A stretch of 64,000 bases of DNA from an uncultured Alistipes sp. (GTDB taxonomy: Bacteria; Bacteroidota; Bacteroidia; Bacteroidales; Rikenellaceae). Position 1 is the stretch's first letter. Each line of letters opens with the position of its first letter. The notes below the pieces were generated by a model. The model saw only the letters and a list, made by a program, of their open reading frames with translations, was not told the DNA's origin and searched no databases. A program made the position numbers and the translations under genes. The stretch lies in contig CAAGGR010000097.1 of NCBI GenBank assembly GCA_900769445.1, forward strand, positions 1-64,000, read 5' to 3'. Shown here piece by piece: positions 25,453 to 35,282 of the stretch.

Positions 25453-26781
25453 TTAGAAGTTGTACTGCGCCATGACACTGATGCGGTTTGCGCGGTTGTG
25501 TGCGTTGCTTACATCCTCACGTGAGCCATGGAGATACTCAAGAGCAAGGGTGAAGTTAGGCGTTACGTTGTAGAAGAGGTTGCCGAAGATATACTCGCCA
25601 CGCTTGTACTGATTCTCAGATAGTGCTGAATTGTCGACCTCAAGACGTACTGTTGAGTAGCCACCAGTAAACCAGAATCTTGATGGAATGATATTGACCT
25701 GAGCTGCTGCCTGCCAACCCCACATTGGAAGGGTGTGTATCTGCTTAGTATCGTTAGGCTTGTAGACAAAGTCGTATGGCGCACCAGACAAATCCTGGAT
25801 GTAAGGTGTGATGCCACGACCATAGACACCATTCATATATAGGTCTACCCAGCTACCTGCCTCGATATGACCGCTAAACTGTGCACCCCAACCAACCTGT
25901 GTGGTATTCTCGCCAGTGGTCTTGTTGTGGAGGTACATGTCGCGGATAACACCAGATAGACGTACGTGGCTCGACTTATTCTCACCCCAAGCATACTGAA
26001 CGTATGCAATACCATCTGGTACACGCTGGTAGATAGGCTCGAAGTTTTCGCCATAGGTAGCATTCACCGAAGGCATCTCGGCAGCCACGCCAACCTTAAG
26101 GTGGTTGCGAACAAAGCCGCGCTCATAGCGAATCATCTCGTTGAAGGCGAAGTTGTAAGCATTAGGACCCTGGAAGTCGATAGTGGTAGGGGCTGCTGCA
26201 AGGTCGCAGAAGGTGGTTACATCACGACCTACGGTAAAGCCGAGAAGGTTGACATAAGCTGACCTTAGGCGTGGAATGTAGGTAAACTCCTCGCCACCAC
26301 GGAAGTCCATGTCGGTATAGACGTAAACACGACCCAAGGTATTGCTATTTACAATAGCCTTCATAAAGAGTCGAGAGGTAGAGGCATCCATCATCACACG
26401 CTGCTGGTTGGCGTAGCCCTTGTGCATAGGGATATCGTAAGGTACGAAGTCTATATTGCCCACTGCGCCCTTGAGGTCGTAGCTGGTGCGTAGGTTTACC
26501 ATACCTCCAATACCCAATGAGAAGCGATTGTTGCGTGTCGAGAAGATAAACTGTGGGTTGTGTGGCTGCTGGAAGCCATGGCGCTTAGTCTCCACAAAGT
26601 CCTCGATAACAGCAACGCGTACAACCTCAGGGTCATACTCTTGCAACTCATCACCTACAGCAATCATATAGATCGTTGGCGTATACTCGTCTACCTCATA
26701 GACTCTGGTCTGAGCCATAGCTGATGGCATCACGAACGCTACTGTAAGTAGTGATAGAGCGAAATGTTTAATTCGTTTCAT
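25453..26781 (-). CDS. Outer-membrane porin (DcaP-like)
   Basis: 442 residues from the ATG at 26781, which gives a clean signal peptide (MKRIKHFALSLLTVAFVMPSAMAQ); the longer reading to 26829 does not. After a short periplasmic linker the chain is strand-rich (RFSLGIGGMVNLRTSYDLKG, YVYTDMDFRGGEEFTYIPRL) and ends in RISVMAQYNF, a barrel-closing phenylalanine. The pattern is like DcaP-type or similar trimeric porins of Bacteroidales, which take up small substrates. Substrate is unknown. It is transcribed divergently from the TolC-like gene. Confidence 0.65.
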   Translation of the reverse strand: MKRIKHFALSLLTVAFVMPSAMAQTRVYEVDEYTPTIYMIAVGDELQEYDPEVVRVAVIEDFVETKRHGFQQPHNPQFIFSTRNNRFSLGIGGMVNLRTSYDLKGAVGNIDFVPYDIPMHKGYANQQRVMMDASTSRLFMKAIVNSNTLGRVYVYTDMDFRGGEEFTYIPRLRSAYVNLLGFTVGRDVTTFCDLAAAPTTIDFQGPNAYNFAFNEMIRYERGFVRNHLKVGVAAEMPSVNATYGENFEPIYQRVPDGIAYVQYAWGENKSSHVRLSGVIRDMYLHNKTTGENTTQVGWGAQFSGHIEAGSWVDLYMNGVYGRGITPYIQDLSGAPYDFVYKPNDTKQIHTLPMWGWQAAAQVNIIPSRFWFTGGYSTVRLEVDNSALSENQYKRGEYIFGNLFYNVTPNFTLALEYLHGSREDVSNAHNRANRISVMAQYNF

Positions 26782-26896
26782 AATTGAAAATTTTTGGTTA
26801 ACATTAAAGTTTTCGTCTGCTTCGTTCACAAGTTATGTGCCAAAGCACTCCGAAATTGTCGCACGGTAATTGTAGTGGTGTGCAAAAACTTTATTT

Positions 26897-28342
26897 ATGA
26901 AATTTTGGATATCGCTGTTGGCGCTTATGCTTTCGCTGAGCGCTACAGCTCAACAGAGGGTGAGCTTTAGCGATGCCCTCAGTATGATGGAGACGCACAA
27001 TAGGGCGATTAGCAGTGCTAAGTATGGCGTGGATGCTGCATACAGAGAGTATCGTGCCACGCAGGGACTGCGTATGCCTAAGGTCGACTTGGTGGGTTGC
27101 TATACGTTGATGCAACATAATATAGATATAGATCTTGGTGGGGCAAAAGGTGTTGTAACAGAGTCGTTTAATGGACTTATTAGTAGCGGTGTGTCGCAAG
27201 GGTTTATAACACCTACAATTGCATCGCTTTTAACCGATGGTCTCGCCCCTCTTATGGGGAAAGATTGGCGCTATACGCTCCAAAATCGGCACTTTGGTTT
27301 TGTGGGAACGACTCTTACGATGCCTATATATATGGGTGGGCGTATCGGTATTGCAAGCCGTGTTGCTAAGCTTAAGATTGATGGCGCGCAGATTGGTCTA
27401 AATGGAGTAACGAACTCTCTTATTACAGAACTTGTTGAACGATACTATGGAGTAATACTTGCTCGTGAGGTGGTGGCTGTAAGGGAGTTTGTTGTGCAGG
27501 GCGTAGAGCAACATCTTCACGATGCCGAGGCTATGGAGGAGGAGGGTGTTGTGGCGCATAGTGTGGTGCTGTATCTTCAATATAAACTCTCGGAAGTGGA
27601 GCGCGACTATAGCGATGCTTTAAGTAAATTGCGTGTAGCAGAGCGCGCCTTGCAAACAACAATACAGAGTGATACTACAATCTTGCCATCGGATAAAATG
27701 TTTCTGTCGAATGAGATATATAATATTGATTACTATCGTGATAATGCACTTGGCTTAAATGCAATTATAGGTGAGATGGAGAATGCTAAACATCTTAGCT
27801 TGGAGGGTGTAAACCTTGCTCGCTCAGCCTTTATGCCTGAGGTTGTGGCTATGGGTGGCGCCTCGCTCTACTCTTATAATCTAACTAATATGTTGCCTCG
27901 CTGGGCAGTGGGCGTGGGAGTCTCGATGCCTATCTTTGGTGGTCTATCGAAACAGGAGCAGTATCGTGCATCCAAGAGTGTTGAACGCAGTGTTCAAGAG
28001 CTTGCAGCAAAGGTTGAGGAGGATATCCTCCTATTGGTCGATAAGGAGTATTATGCTCTACAGAATACTCTGCTTAATATCGACTCCTCGAAGCGTTCAA
28101 TCGCTCTTGCTGAGAGCTACTACACAACTGCCTTAGAGGGTTTTCGTGAGGGTGTTACTCCATCTTCGGAGTTGATGGATGCTCGTATCGCTCTCGCTGC
28201 ATCCGAGGTGGGGTATCTCGATGCTGTATATAACTACATATTATCGTTGGCGAGGTTGTTGGAGGTGTCGGGATTGAGTGGCGATTTTATAAACTATATT
28301 TCCAATGGAGTAGAGGTTGATATAAACCGAGTCATAAATTAG
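26897..28342 (+). CDS. TolC-family outer-membrane channel protein
   Basis: 481 residues with a signal peptide (MKFWISLLALMLSLSATAQ) and the two-fold helical-barrel repeat: VSFSDALSMMETHNRAISSA at the start of repeat one, ALQTTIQSD near the middle, and AESYYTTALEGFREGVTPSS near the end, with short barrel strands such as LTMPIYMGGR and GVSMPIFGGLSKQ. It forms the outer-membrane exit duct for the exporter encoded by the next three genes (spacing 8, 2 and 1 bases), which make up one operon. Confidence 0.9.
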   Translation: MKFWISLLALMLSLSATAQQRVSFSDALSMMETHNRAISSAKYGVDAAYREYRATQGLRMPKVDLVGCYTLMQHNIDIDLGGAKGVVTESFNGLISSGVSQGFITPTIASLLTDGLAPLMGKDWRYTLQNRHFGFVGTTLTMPIYMGGRIGIASRVAKLKIDGAQIGLNGVTNSLITELVERYYGVILAREVVAVREFVVQGVEQHLHDAEAMEEEGVVAHSVVLYLQYKLSEVERDYSDALSKLRVAERALQTTIQSDTTILPSDKMFLSNEIYNIDYYRDNALGLNAIIGEMENAKHLSLEGVNLARSAFMPEVVAMGGASLYSYNLTNMLPRWAVGVGVSMPIFGGLSKQEQYRASKSVERSVQELAAKVEEDILLLVDKEYYALQNTLLNIDSSKRSIALAESYYTTALEGFREGVTPSSELMDARIALAASEVGYLDAVYNYILSLARLLEVSGLSGDFINYISNGVEVDINRVIN

Positions 28343-28350
28343 TTATTAAT

Positions 28351-29325
28351 ATGAAACGAACTTTATATATTATCGTTGTGCTTACCTTATTGTTGGTGGG
28401 TATAATTGCCCTAATACGCTACTTTGGTCGTGTTAATCGCCCCGTTATTCAGGGTGTTGTGGAGTGTCGTAGTTATCGTGCCTCATCGAAGTTGGCGGGG
28501 CGTATTGACTCTATGTATGTTGCAGAGGGCGACTTGGTCGATATTGGAGAGCTGTTGTACACTATATCCACGCCTGAACTCGATGCAAAACTTAAACAAG
28601 TGTCTGCCCTTGAAGCTGAAGCTGAGGCTATAAATAGCGAGGTGGATATGGGTGCGCGCAGGGAGCAAGTAGTGGCAGTAAAGAGTCTATGGCATAGAGC
28701 GTTGGCAGGGTTGGAACTTGCCGAGGCGAGCTATGAACGAGTTAAAAACCTATATGATAAGGGTGTTGTGCCACGTCAGCAGTACGACGAGACGTTGGCA
28801 AACTATAGGGCTATGCAGGCGGCTGCAGATGCTGCGCAGGCTGAGTATAATCTTGTGGTAGAGGGTGCTACGCGCCAACAGAGAGAGGCTGTGGAGGCTA
28901 AAGTGCGTGAGGCGCAGGGCGGTGTTGATGAGGTGCGCTCCTATCTTAAGGATGCTGAGGTGTTTGCTCCTGTGTCGGGTCGTGTGTCGAGCGTTACGGC
29001 AGAGGTTGGCGAGTTGGTAGGCTCAGGAGCCCCCGTGGTTACTATCCTCGATATATTGAACTGCTGGGCAACATTTAATATCAAGGAGGATAAATTGTCA
29101 AATGTGCATCTTGGCTACCGCTTTGAGGGTTATATTCCTGCGCTTGATACGCGGTCAGAGTTCGAGGTCTACTATATATCTTCGGAGGCAGACTTCGCTA
29201 CATGGAGTGCTACACGCGCTCGCGGAGGTTTTGATATTCGCTCCTTTGAGGTGCGCGCTCGTTCGGTGGAGCATATTGCAATACTACCAGGTATGAGTGT
29301 AATAGTCTACGGTGATAGGTTGTAA
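28351..29325 (+). CDS. HlyD-family membrane fusion protein
   Basis: 324 residues: one N-terminal membrane anchor (LYIIVVLTLLLVGIIALI), a lipoyl half-motif (GRIDSMYVAEGDLVDIGELL), a long coiled coil (~80-190), the second lipoyl half (VFAPVSGRVSSVTAEVGELV) and a beta-barrel domain. It links the inner-membrane permeases to the TolC-like duct. It resembles YhiI/YbhG adaptors that work with ABC-2 exporters. Confidence 0.9.
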   Translation: MKRTLYIIVVLTLLLVGIIALIRYFGRVNRPVIQGVVECRSYRASSKLAGRIDSMYVAEGDLVDIGELLYTISTPELDAKLKQVSALEAEAEAINSEVDMGARREQVVAVKSLWHRALAGLELAEASYERVKNLYDKGVVPRQQYDETLANYRAMQAAADAAQAEYNLVVEGATRQQREAVEAKVREAQGGVDEVRSYLKDAEVFAPVSGRVSSVTAEVGELVGSGAPVVTILDILNCWATFNIKEDKLSNVHLGYRFEGYIPALDTRSEFEVYYISSEADFATWSATRARGGFDIRSFEVRARSVEHIAILPGMSVIVYGDRL

Positions 29326-29327
29326 CT

Positions 29328-30500
29328 ATGTTGTTTAGTGGTATTATATCATCGCTTAGGCGAGAACTTCGTTACATAGCATCAGACAGACTCTATCTCT
29401 CTGTGTTGGTGCTATTTCCTGCGGTGATGATACTCTTCTTTTGTGCAATCTTCTATCGTGGAGCGATTGACAATGTCCCTATTGCTGTGGTAGATATGGA
29501 TTATACACCTCTGTCGCGCCAGGTGCTTAAGATGGTCGATGCTACGTCTGGTGTCGCTATTGCCTTTCAGGAGCGCGATATGTTGAGCGCTGAGGAGTTG
29601 TTGCTTAATGGCGATGTAGAGGGTGTTATCTATATTGAAAAGGGGTTTGAGGATGCAATATATCGTGGAGAGAGTGCTGCTGTGGGGTGTTATTTAAGTG
29701 GTGCAAATATCTCTGCGAGTGGGGTGCTAAGTCGCGATATTCAGCTTGCTGTGCGGAGTTTTTCTGCGGGTGTGGCACTCCAAACTCTGCAAAGCATGGG
29801 TATAGATTATAGTCAAGCGATGGTTGAGATAATGCCAATTAATATTCAGAGTAATATTATATCTAATCCATATATAAATTATGGTTACTACCTCGCTCCA
29901 ATCTTTATGATTTTGGGGGTTGTGGTATTTACTATGATATCTACTATCTATGCTATAGGACGTGAGTTGCGCTACCGAACAACTATGGAGTGGCTCTCTG
30001 TGGCTAACAATTCACTTGTTGGAGGTGTTGTAGGAAAACTTCTCCCTATCACCCTTGCTATGGTGGCTATGTCGCAATTTATCTATTTCGTGCTGTTTGT
30101 AGTTATGGGTATGGAGTGCGAGGGTAGTTATCTGGTATTGTCATTGGTTACAGTGCTGTTTATTATTGTGTATGAGGCTGTTGTGCTATCCATTATTGCT
30201 CTTACAGCAAATATGCGTCTGGCGCTGTCGCTTGGTGGAGGTTATAGCGTTATGGCATTTACCTTTTCGGGCATCACCTTCCCGACAATGGCGATGTATG
30301 GCGCGGCGCAGATATTTTCTAAATTCTTCCCATTAAGCTACTTTAGTGAGTTCTTTGTAAGTCAAGTTATGCGTGGCGCACCGCTAAGTTATGATGTTGA
30401 TAATCTGTTATATATGACTCTCTTTCTGGTTGTTGTACCTCTGTCGTGGAGAAGGTTAGATAGGGTTGTGCGAGAGAGCCGATATTGGGGGAGGGAGTGA
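29328..30500 (+). CDS. ABC-2 type permease, first subunit
   Basis: 390 residues: one N-terminal helix (LYLSVLVLFPAVMILFFCAI), a periplasmic domain starting IDNVPIAVVDMDYTPLSRQV, then five membrane helices, including APIFMILGVVVFTMISTIYA. This is the YhhJ/YbhR-like ABC-2 layout. It is paired with a second, related permease directly downstream, as in the heteromeric YbhS/YbhR type. No ATPase gene accompanies them. Confidence 0.88.
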   Translation: MLFSGIISSLRRELRYIASDRLYLSVLVLFPAVMILFFCAIFYRGAIDNVPIAVVDMDYTPLSRQVLKMVDATSGVAIAFQERDMLSAEELLLNGDVEGVIYIEKGFEDAIYRGESAAVGCYLSGANISASGVLSRDIQLAVRSFSAGVALQTLQSMGIDYSQAMVEIMPINIQSNIISNPYINYGYYLAPIFMILGVVVFTMISTIYAIGRELRYRTTMEWLSVANNSLVGGVVGKLLPITLAMVAMSQFIYFVLFVVMGMECEGSYLVLSLVTVLFIIVYEAVVLSIIALTANMRLALSLGGGYSVMAFTFSGITFPTMAMYGAAQIFSKFFPLSYFSEFFVSQVMRGAPLSYDVDNLLYMTLFLVVVPLSWRRLDRVVRESRYWGRE

Positions 30501-30501
30501 T

Positions 30502-31584
30502 ATGTTTAGATTGGTTGTACGCGAGTTTCGCCTAATATTTTCAGATAGCGGTGCTATGCTGTTGCTTATCTTTGCGATGCTTATATATGCCACTATCTAC
30601 TCCATTGCCTATGGCGCCGAGGTTGTGGAGAGAGTCCCTATTGCTGTTGTAGATGAGGATAACACCTCTGCAAGTAGGGATATTGTGGATGGTCTTACTA
30701 TGGGTGCTAATACGGTTGTTGCCTTCGAGGTGCAATCTATAGCAGAGGGCAAAGAGTTATTCTATAACCGCAATGTGTTCGGAGTTGTTGTTATTCCTAA
30801 TGGCTTTGAGCGAGGGTTGCTATCGATGCAGGGTGCTACAATAGGTCTGATTTTAGATGGAAGTCATCTGCTTTTGTATCGTGCCGTATTGGAACAGGCC
30901 ATGTCTGAGGTTTTGAATAGAAGTGGTGGTGTGGAGCTGTCGAGTGAGGTGCTTTATAATAGATCGCTTGGTTATGGCTCATTTGTGATGCCCTCAATCG
31001 TTGTGTTGCTTATTCAGCAAACCCTGCTTATTGGTGTTGGCATGGTGGCTATACGACGACGTAGACACTGTGTGCTAATAAAGCATAGAACGTGGTTATA
31101 TAGTGCGTGTCAAGTATTCTCTATTATATTGACACATATGGTGATATATGGTGTGAGCTTAACCTTGGTATTAGTTACACTATGGCCGATATTTGGCTTT
31201 CCGTTTAATGGCTATATAGGAGATATTGCGGTGCTTATGGCTCTATATATAGTGGCGTCATCCTCTTTGGCGCAAGCTATATCGCACCTTTTTAGACGTC
31301 GCGAAGCCCCGATATTGACTCTATTGTGGACATCCGTGCCGATACTTCTATTAGCTGGTGTCTCCTATCCTAAGGAGGCGTTCCCTGAGTGGCTCTATGT
31401 AATGGGTAGACTCTTCCCGAGTAGTAGTGCTGTAGATGGTTTTATAAGTCTTAACACCATGGGTGCATCGCTGCAAAATATTAGGTCGGAGATGATAAAT
31501 ATTGTAATACTTGCATTTTTATACACTTTTATTGCAATAATTTTAGAAAAGCGAGTGTCAAATAATAAAAATATTGTAACTTAG
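30502..31584 (+). CDS. ABC-2 type permease, second subunit
   Basis: 360 residues from the ATG at 30502, one base after the previous stop; an earlier in-frame start would overlap the first permease. The layout repeats that of its neighbour: an N-terminal helix, a periplasmic domain opening with VERVPIAVVDEDNTSASRDI, then helices from FVMPSIVVLLIQQTLLIGVG on. A short cytoplasmic tail ends the protein. Substrate is unknown. Confidence 0.88.
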   Translation: MFRLVVREFRLIFSDSGAMLLLIFAMLIYATIYSIAYGAEVVERVPIAVVDEDNTSASRDIVDGLTMGANTVVAFEVQSIAEGKELFYNRNVFGVVVIPNGFERGLLSMQGATIGLILDGSHLLLYRAVLEQAMSEVLNRSGGVELSSEVLYNRSLGYGSFVMPSIVVLLIQQTLLIGVGMVAIRRRRHCVLIKHRTWLYSACQVFSIILTHMVIYGVSLTLVLVTLWPIFGFPFNGYIGDIAVLMALYIVASSSLAQAISHLFRRREAPILTLLWTSVPILLLAGVSYPKEAFPEWLYVMGRLFPSSSAVDGFISLNTMGASLQNIRSEMINIVILAFLYTFIAIILEKRVSNNKNIVT

Positions 31585-31652
31585 ATGTCGGAATGGTGAG
31601 TAGATACACCATGACACCTAACTAAAACCTAAAACATTAAAATTTTATAGCT

Positions 31653-32762
31653 ATGATTATTGGCGTACCTAAGGAGATTAAGAATAACGAGAACCGCGTT
31701 GCGTTGACACCTGCGGGCGTTATGGAGTTAGTTCGTCGTGGCCACGAGGTCTATGTGCAGTCTACGGCTGGCGAGAATAGTGGTTTCAAGGATGAGGACT
31801 ATGTTAAGCAGGGAGCAAAGATACTCCCTACAATCGAGGATGTATACGCCATCGCTGAGATGATTGTTAAGGTTAAAGAGCCTATCGCGCCAGAGTACAA
31901 ACTTATACGCAAGGGACAGTTGGTATTCACATACTTCCACTTCGCAAGTAGCGAGCCACTTACTAAGGCTATGATTGAGAGTGGTGCTATCTGCTGTGCT
32001 TACGAGACCGTAGAGCGCAAGGATCGTTCGTTGCCACTCCTTATTCCTATGTCTGAGGTTGCTGGTCGTATGTCTACACAGGAGGGTCGCTACTTCTTGG
32101 AGAAGCCACGCGGTGGTAAGGGTAAGTTGCTTGGTGGTGTACCAGGCGTTAAACCTGCAAAGGTATTTGTTATCGGTGCAGGTGTTGTTGGAACAGCGGC
32201 TGCACGTACCGCAGCGGGTACTGGTGCTGATGTAACTATCTGTGATATATCGCTTCAGCGTCTTACATATCTTGCTGATGTGATGCCTAAGAATGTTAAG
32301 ACGTTGATGTCTTCGGAGTATAATATCCGCGAGGAGTTAAAGAGCGCTGACCTTGTTATCGGCTCTGTGCTTATCCCTGGTGCTAAAGCTCCTAAGCTTG
32401 TAACACGCGATATGTTGAAGGATATGGAGCCTGGTACTGTTATGGTTGATGTGGCTATCGATCAGGGAGGTTGCTTCGAGACCTCACATCCAACAACCCA
32501 CGAGGATCCTGTCTACTATGTTGATGGTATCTTGCACTACTGCGTTGCCAATATTCCTGGAGCGGTGCCTTATACCTCTACATTGGCTCTTACAAATGCA
32601 ACTATACCATACGTTATACAGCTTGCTGGCAAGGGTTGGAAGCAGGCTTGCCGTGATAATGAGGAGTTGCGCAAGGGTCTTAATATTGTCGAGGGTAAGG
32701 TTGTCTACAAGCCTGTTGCTGAGGCTTGGGGATTGCCATACGAAGAGCTTGATCTAAACTAA
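31653..32762 (+). CDS. ald: Alanine dehydrogenase
   Basis: Interconverts L-alanine and pyruvate plus ammonia with NAD. 369 residues. [20 protein letters not shown] opens the protein; [11 protein letters not shown] carries the conserved Lys, YFHFASS the substrate region, and [20 protein letters not shown] (near 173) the NAD loop. It is monocistronic, ending at the 32879-32912 terminator. Confidence 0.94.
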   Translation: MIIGVPKEIKNNENRVALTPAGVMELVRRGHEVYVQSTAGENSGFKDEDYVKQGAKILPTIEDVYAIAEMIVKVKEPIAPEYKLIRKGQLVFTYFHFASSEPLTKAMIESGAICCAYETVERKDRSLPLLIPMSEVAGRMSTQEGRYFLEKPRGGKGKLLGGVPGVKPAKVFVIGAGVVGTAAARTAAGTGADVTICDISLQRLTYLADVMPKNVKTLMSSEYNIREELKSADLVIGSVLIPGAKAPKLVTRDMLKDMEPGTVMVDVAIDQGGCFETSHPTTHEDPVYYVDGILHYCVANIPGAVPYTSTLALTNATIPYVIQLAGKGWKQACRDNEELRKGLNIVEGKVVYKPVAEAWGLPYEELDLN

Positions 32763-32878
32763 TCAATTAGTCAAGGGGGCTCTTTGGTATTTACCTCGTT
32801 CGTAAAAAACTCGTTTACGCTAAGTAACCACTATTCTACCTACTGCGAGTAGCTTCGTTATACAATTTCTATATGTTG
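32763..32878. other. Gap behind ald with a possible decayed palindromic element
   Basis: No coding frame is seen. The core AACTCGTTTACGCTAAGTAA near 32808-32827 resembles the centre of the 22898-23020 element, but the arms do not pair convincingly. The position, after a stop and before a terminator, matches the other copies. Confidence 0.35.
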
Positions 32879-32912
32879 AGAGGGTGTTCACAAGTTTTGC
32901 TGAACACCCTCT
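32879..32912 (+). terminator. Terminator of ald
   Basis: A perfect 12-bp stem AGAGGGTGTTCA (32879-32890) / TGAACACCCTCT (32901-32912), with a 10-base loop, followed by TTGTTGTT. The stem is closely related to those at 961, 5939 and 9636. Confidence 0.8.
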
Positions 32913-32956
32913 TTGTTGTTGCTTATACCACTATAAAAATAAAAAATAGCAATCTA

Positions 32957-32987
32957 TTGAATTTATGAATAGTTTTTGCTAATTTTG
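32957..32987 (+). promoter_or_regulatory. suf operon promoter
   Basis: TTG (32957-32959), 20 bases, then TAATTTTG (32980-32987), a full TAnnTTTG match, 20 bases before the sufB ATG. It should drive sufBCDS. No Rrf2/IscR-type operator is evident by eye. Confidence 0.7.
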
Positions 32988-33006
32988 CGCACTATTATAT
33001 AAAAAG

Positions 33007-34452
33007 ATGGAAAAGACTACAAAAGATATAATTCAAGAGCTTGAGTCTAAAGATTATGAGTATGGTTTCGTAACTGATATCGAGACCGATACCATAGCGC
33101 GTGGACTCTCGGAGGAGGTGGTAAGGCTTATCTCTCAGAAGAAGGGTGAGCCAGAGTGGATGTTGGAGCGACGATTGAAGGCATATCGCCACTGGTTGAC
33201 CCTCGAGCATCCAAAGTGGGCGCACCTCGACATTCCAGAGATTGATTTTCAGGATGTGATATACTACGCTGCGCCCAAGCAGAAGAAGCAGTTGAACTCT
33301 ATGGATGAGGTTGACCCAGAGTTAAAGCGTACATTCGACAAGCTTGGTATTCCACTCGAGGAGCAGATGGCATTGGCAGGTGTTGCGGTGGATGCCGTGA
33401 TGGACTCAGTGTCGGTAAAGACCACCTTTCGCGATACGTTGGCAGAGAAGGGTATTATCTTCTGCTCAATCTCAGAGGCTATAAAGGAGTATCCAGAGCT
33501 TATTAAGAAGTATCTCGGCTCGGTGGTGCCATATACCGATAACTTCTATGCGGCACTCAATGCTGCGGTATTCTCAGATGGCTCATTCTGCTACATCCCT
33601 AAGGGTGTGCGTTGTCCTATGGAGCTATCTACATACTTTCGTATCAATGCCGAGGGTACAGGTCAGTTTGAGCGTACTCTTATCGTTGCCGACGAGGGTT
33701 CGTATGTGAGCTACTTGGAGGGTTGCACAGCGCCACGACGTGATGAAAATCAGCTACATGCTGCGGTCGTAGAGATTGTAGTGGAGAAGGATGCTGATGT
33801 TAAGTACTCTACAGTGCAGAACTGGTATCCAGGCGATAAGGATGGTAAGGGTGGTATCTACAACTTCGTTACTAAGCGTGGCATCTGTCGCGAGGGTGCG
33901 CATCTGTCGTGGACACAGGTCGAGACTGGCTCGGCAATAACTTGGAAGTACCCAAGCTGTGTGCTTGCTGGCGATAACTCATCGGGCGAGTTCTACTCTG
34001 TGGCTATGACTAACAACTACCAGCAGGCAGATACGGGTACTAAGATGATACATCTTGGCAAGAATACCCGCTCTCGCATTGTGTCAAAGGGCATCTCGGC
34101 CGGTCGCTCGCAGAATGCCTATCGAGGCTTAGTGCGTGTGGCTAAGGGAGCAGATAATGCGCGCAACTACTCGCAGTGCGATTCGTTGCTTATTGGTGAT
34201 AAGTGTGGCGCCCACACATTCCCAGTTGTCGATTCGTACAACCCAACTGCGGTCTTGGAGCATGAGGCTACAACCTCGAAAATCTCAGAGGAGCAGCTCT
34301 TCTACTGCAACCAGCGCGGTATCTCTACCGAGGATGCTGTGGGTCTTATCGTTAATGGTTACGCTCGTGAGGTGTTAGCAAAGTTGCCTATGGAGTTTGC
34401 TGTGGAGGCACAGAAGCTACTTTCGCTATCGCTTGAGGGAAGCGTGGGATAA
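33007..34452 (+). CDS. sufB: Fe-S cluster assembly protein SufB
   Basis: Core scaffold subunit of the SufBCD complex, which builds Fe-S clusters. 481 residues, typical length. [10 protein letters not shown] near 88, [20 protein letters not shown] near 195 and the C-terminal [20 protein letters not shown] and [18 protein letters not shown] of the beta-helix are present. First gene of sufBCDS. Between it and sufC a 70-base gap holds a low-complexity A-rich stretch (34451-34480) similar to one at 13910-13940. Confidence 0.96.
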   Translation: MEKTTKDIIQELESKDYEYGFVTDIETDTIARGLSEEVVRLISQKKGEPEWMLERRLKAYRHWLTLEHPKWAHLDIPEIDFQDVIYYAAPKQKKQLNSMDEVDPELKRTFDKLGIPLEEQMALAGVAVDAVMDSVSVKTTFRDTLAEKGIIFCSISEAIKEYPELIKKYLGSVVPYTDNFYAALNAAVFSDGSFCYIPKGVRCPMELSTYFRINAEGTGQFERTLIVADEGSYVSYLEGCTAPRRDENQLHAAVVEIVVEKDADVKYSTVQNWYPGDKDGKGGIYNFVTKRGICREGAHLSWTQVETGSAITWKYPSCVLAGDNSSGEFYSVAMTNNYQQADTGTKMIHLGKNTRSRIVSKGISAGRSQNAYRGLVRVAKGADNARNYSQCDSLLIGDKCGAHTFPVVDSYNPTAVLEHEATTSKISEEQLFYCNQRGISTEDAVGLIVNGYAREVLAKLPMEFAVEAQKLLSLSLEGSVG

Positions 34453-34523
34453 ACTGAAAACTGAAAAGTGAAAGGTTGAAGTTGCGCAAGTTTAATAAGA
34501 TAATAAAATAAAGAACTATATAT

Positions 34524-35279
34524 ATGTTAAAAGTTGAAAATCTACACGCCTCAGTTGGCGACAAGGAGATTTTGAAGGGTATAAACCTCACCGTTAAGGC
34601 GGGCGAGGTACACGCTATAATGGGGCCTAATGGCTCAGGTAAGTCGACACTTGCATCAGTGTTAGCTGGTAACGAGAAGTTTACCGTAACGGAGGGCAAG
34701 GTGGAGTTCGAGGGCGAAAATCTCCTCGACTTAAATATCGAGGAGCGCTCACGTAAGGGTTTGTTCCTTGGTTTTCAGTACCCAGTGGAGATACCAGGTG
34801 TTACGATGGCTAACTTTATGAAGTTGGCAGTAAACGAGCAGCGCAAGTCGCGTGGCTTGGAGCCATTGACTGCGGGCGAGTATCTCAAATTGATGAAGGA
34901 GAAGAGCGCCATCGTAGAACTTGACTCAAAACTTACGTCGCGCGCTGTAAACGAGGGTTTCTCGGGTGGTGAGAAGAAGAAGAACGAGATCTTCCAGATG
35001 GCGATGCTCGACCCTAAGTTAGCTATCCTCGACGAGACAGACTCTGGTCTTGATATCGATGCTTTGCGTATCGTGGCTACGGGTGTTACGCGTCTCAAGA
35101 CTGCGGAGAATGCGACGGTGGTTATCACACACTATCAGCGCTTGTTGGACTATATCGTGCCAGACTATGTCCATGTTTTGTACAAGGGTCGCATCATCTA
35201 TACTGGCGATAAGAGTCTTGCCCTAAAACTCGAAAAGGAGGGATATGATTGGCTTATCAACGACTATAAGGAGGAATAG
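34524..35279 (+). CDS. sufC: Fe-S cluster assembly ATPase SufC
   Basis: ABC-type ATPase that drives SufB-SufD remodelling. 251 residues: Walker A GPNGSGKSTLA near 36, signature FSGGEKKKNEIFQM near 149, Walker B LAILDETDSGLD near 170, and the switch His in VVITHYQRLL. Followed by sufD with only three bases between. Confidence 0.96.
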   Translation: MLKVENLHASVGDKEILKGINLTVKAGEVHAIMGPNGSGKSTLASVLAGNEKFTVTEGKVEFEGENLLDLNIEERSRKGLFLGFQYPVEIPGVTMANFMKLAVNEQRKSRGLEPLTAGEYLKLMKEKSAIVELDSKLTSRAVNEGFSGGEKKKNEIFQMAMLDPKLAILDETDSGLDIDALRIVATGVTRLKTAENATVVITHYQRLLDYIVPDYVHVLYKGRIIYTGDKSLALKLEKEGYDWLINDYKEE

Positions 35280-35282
35280 GTT

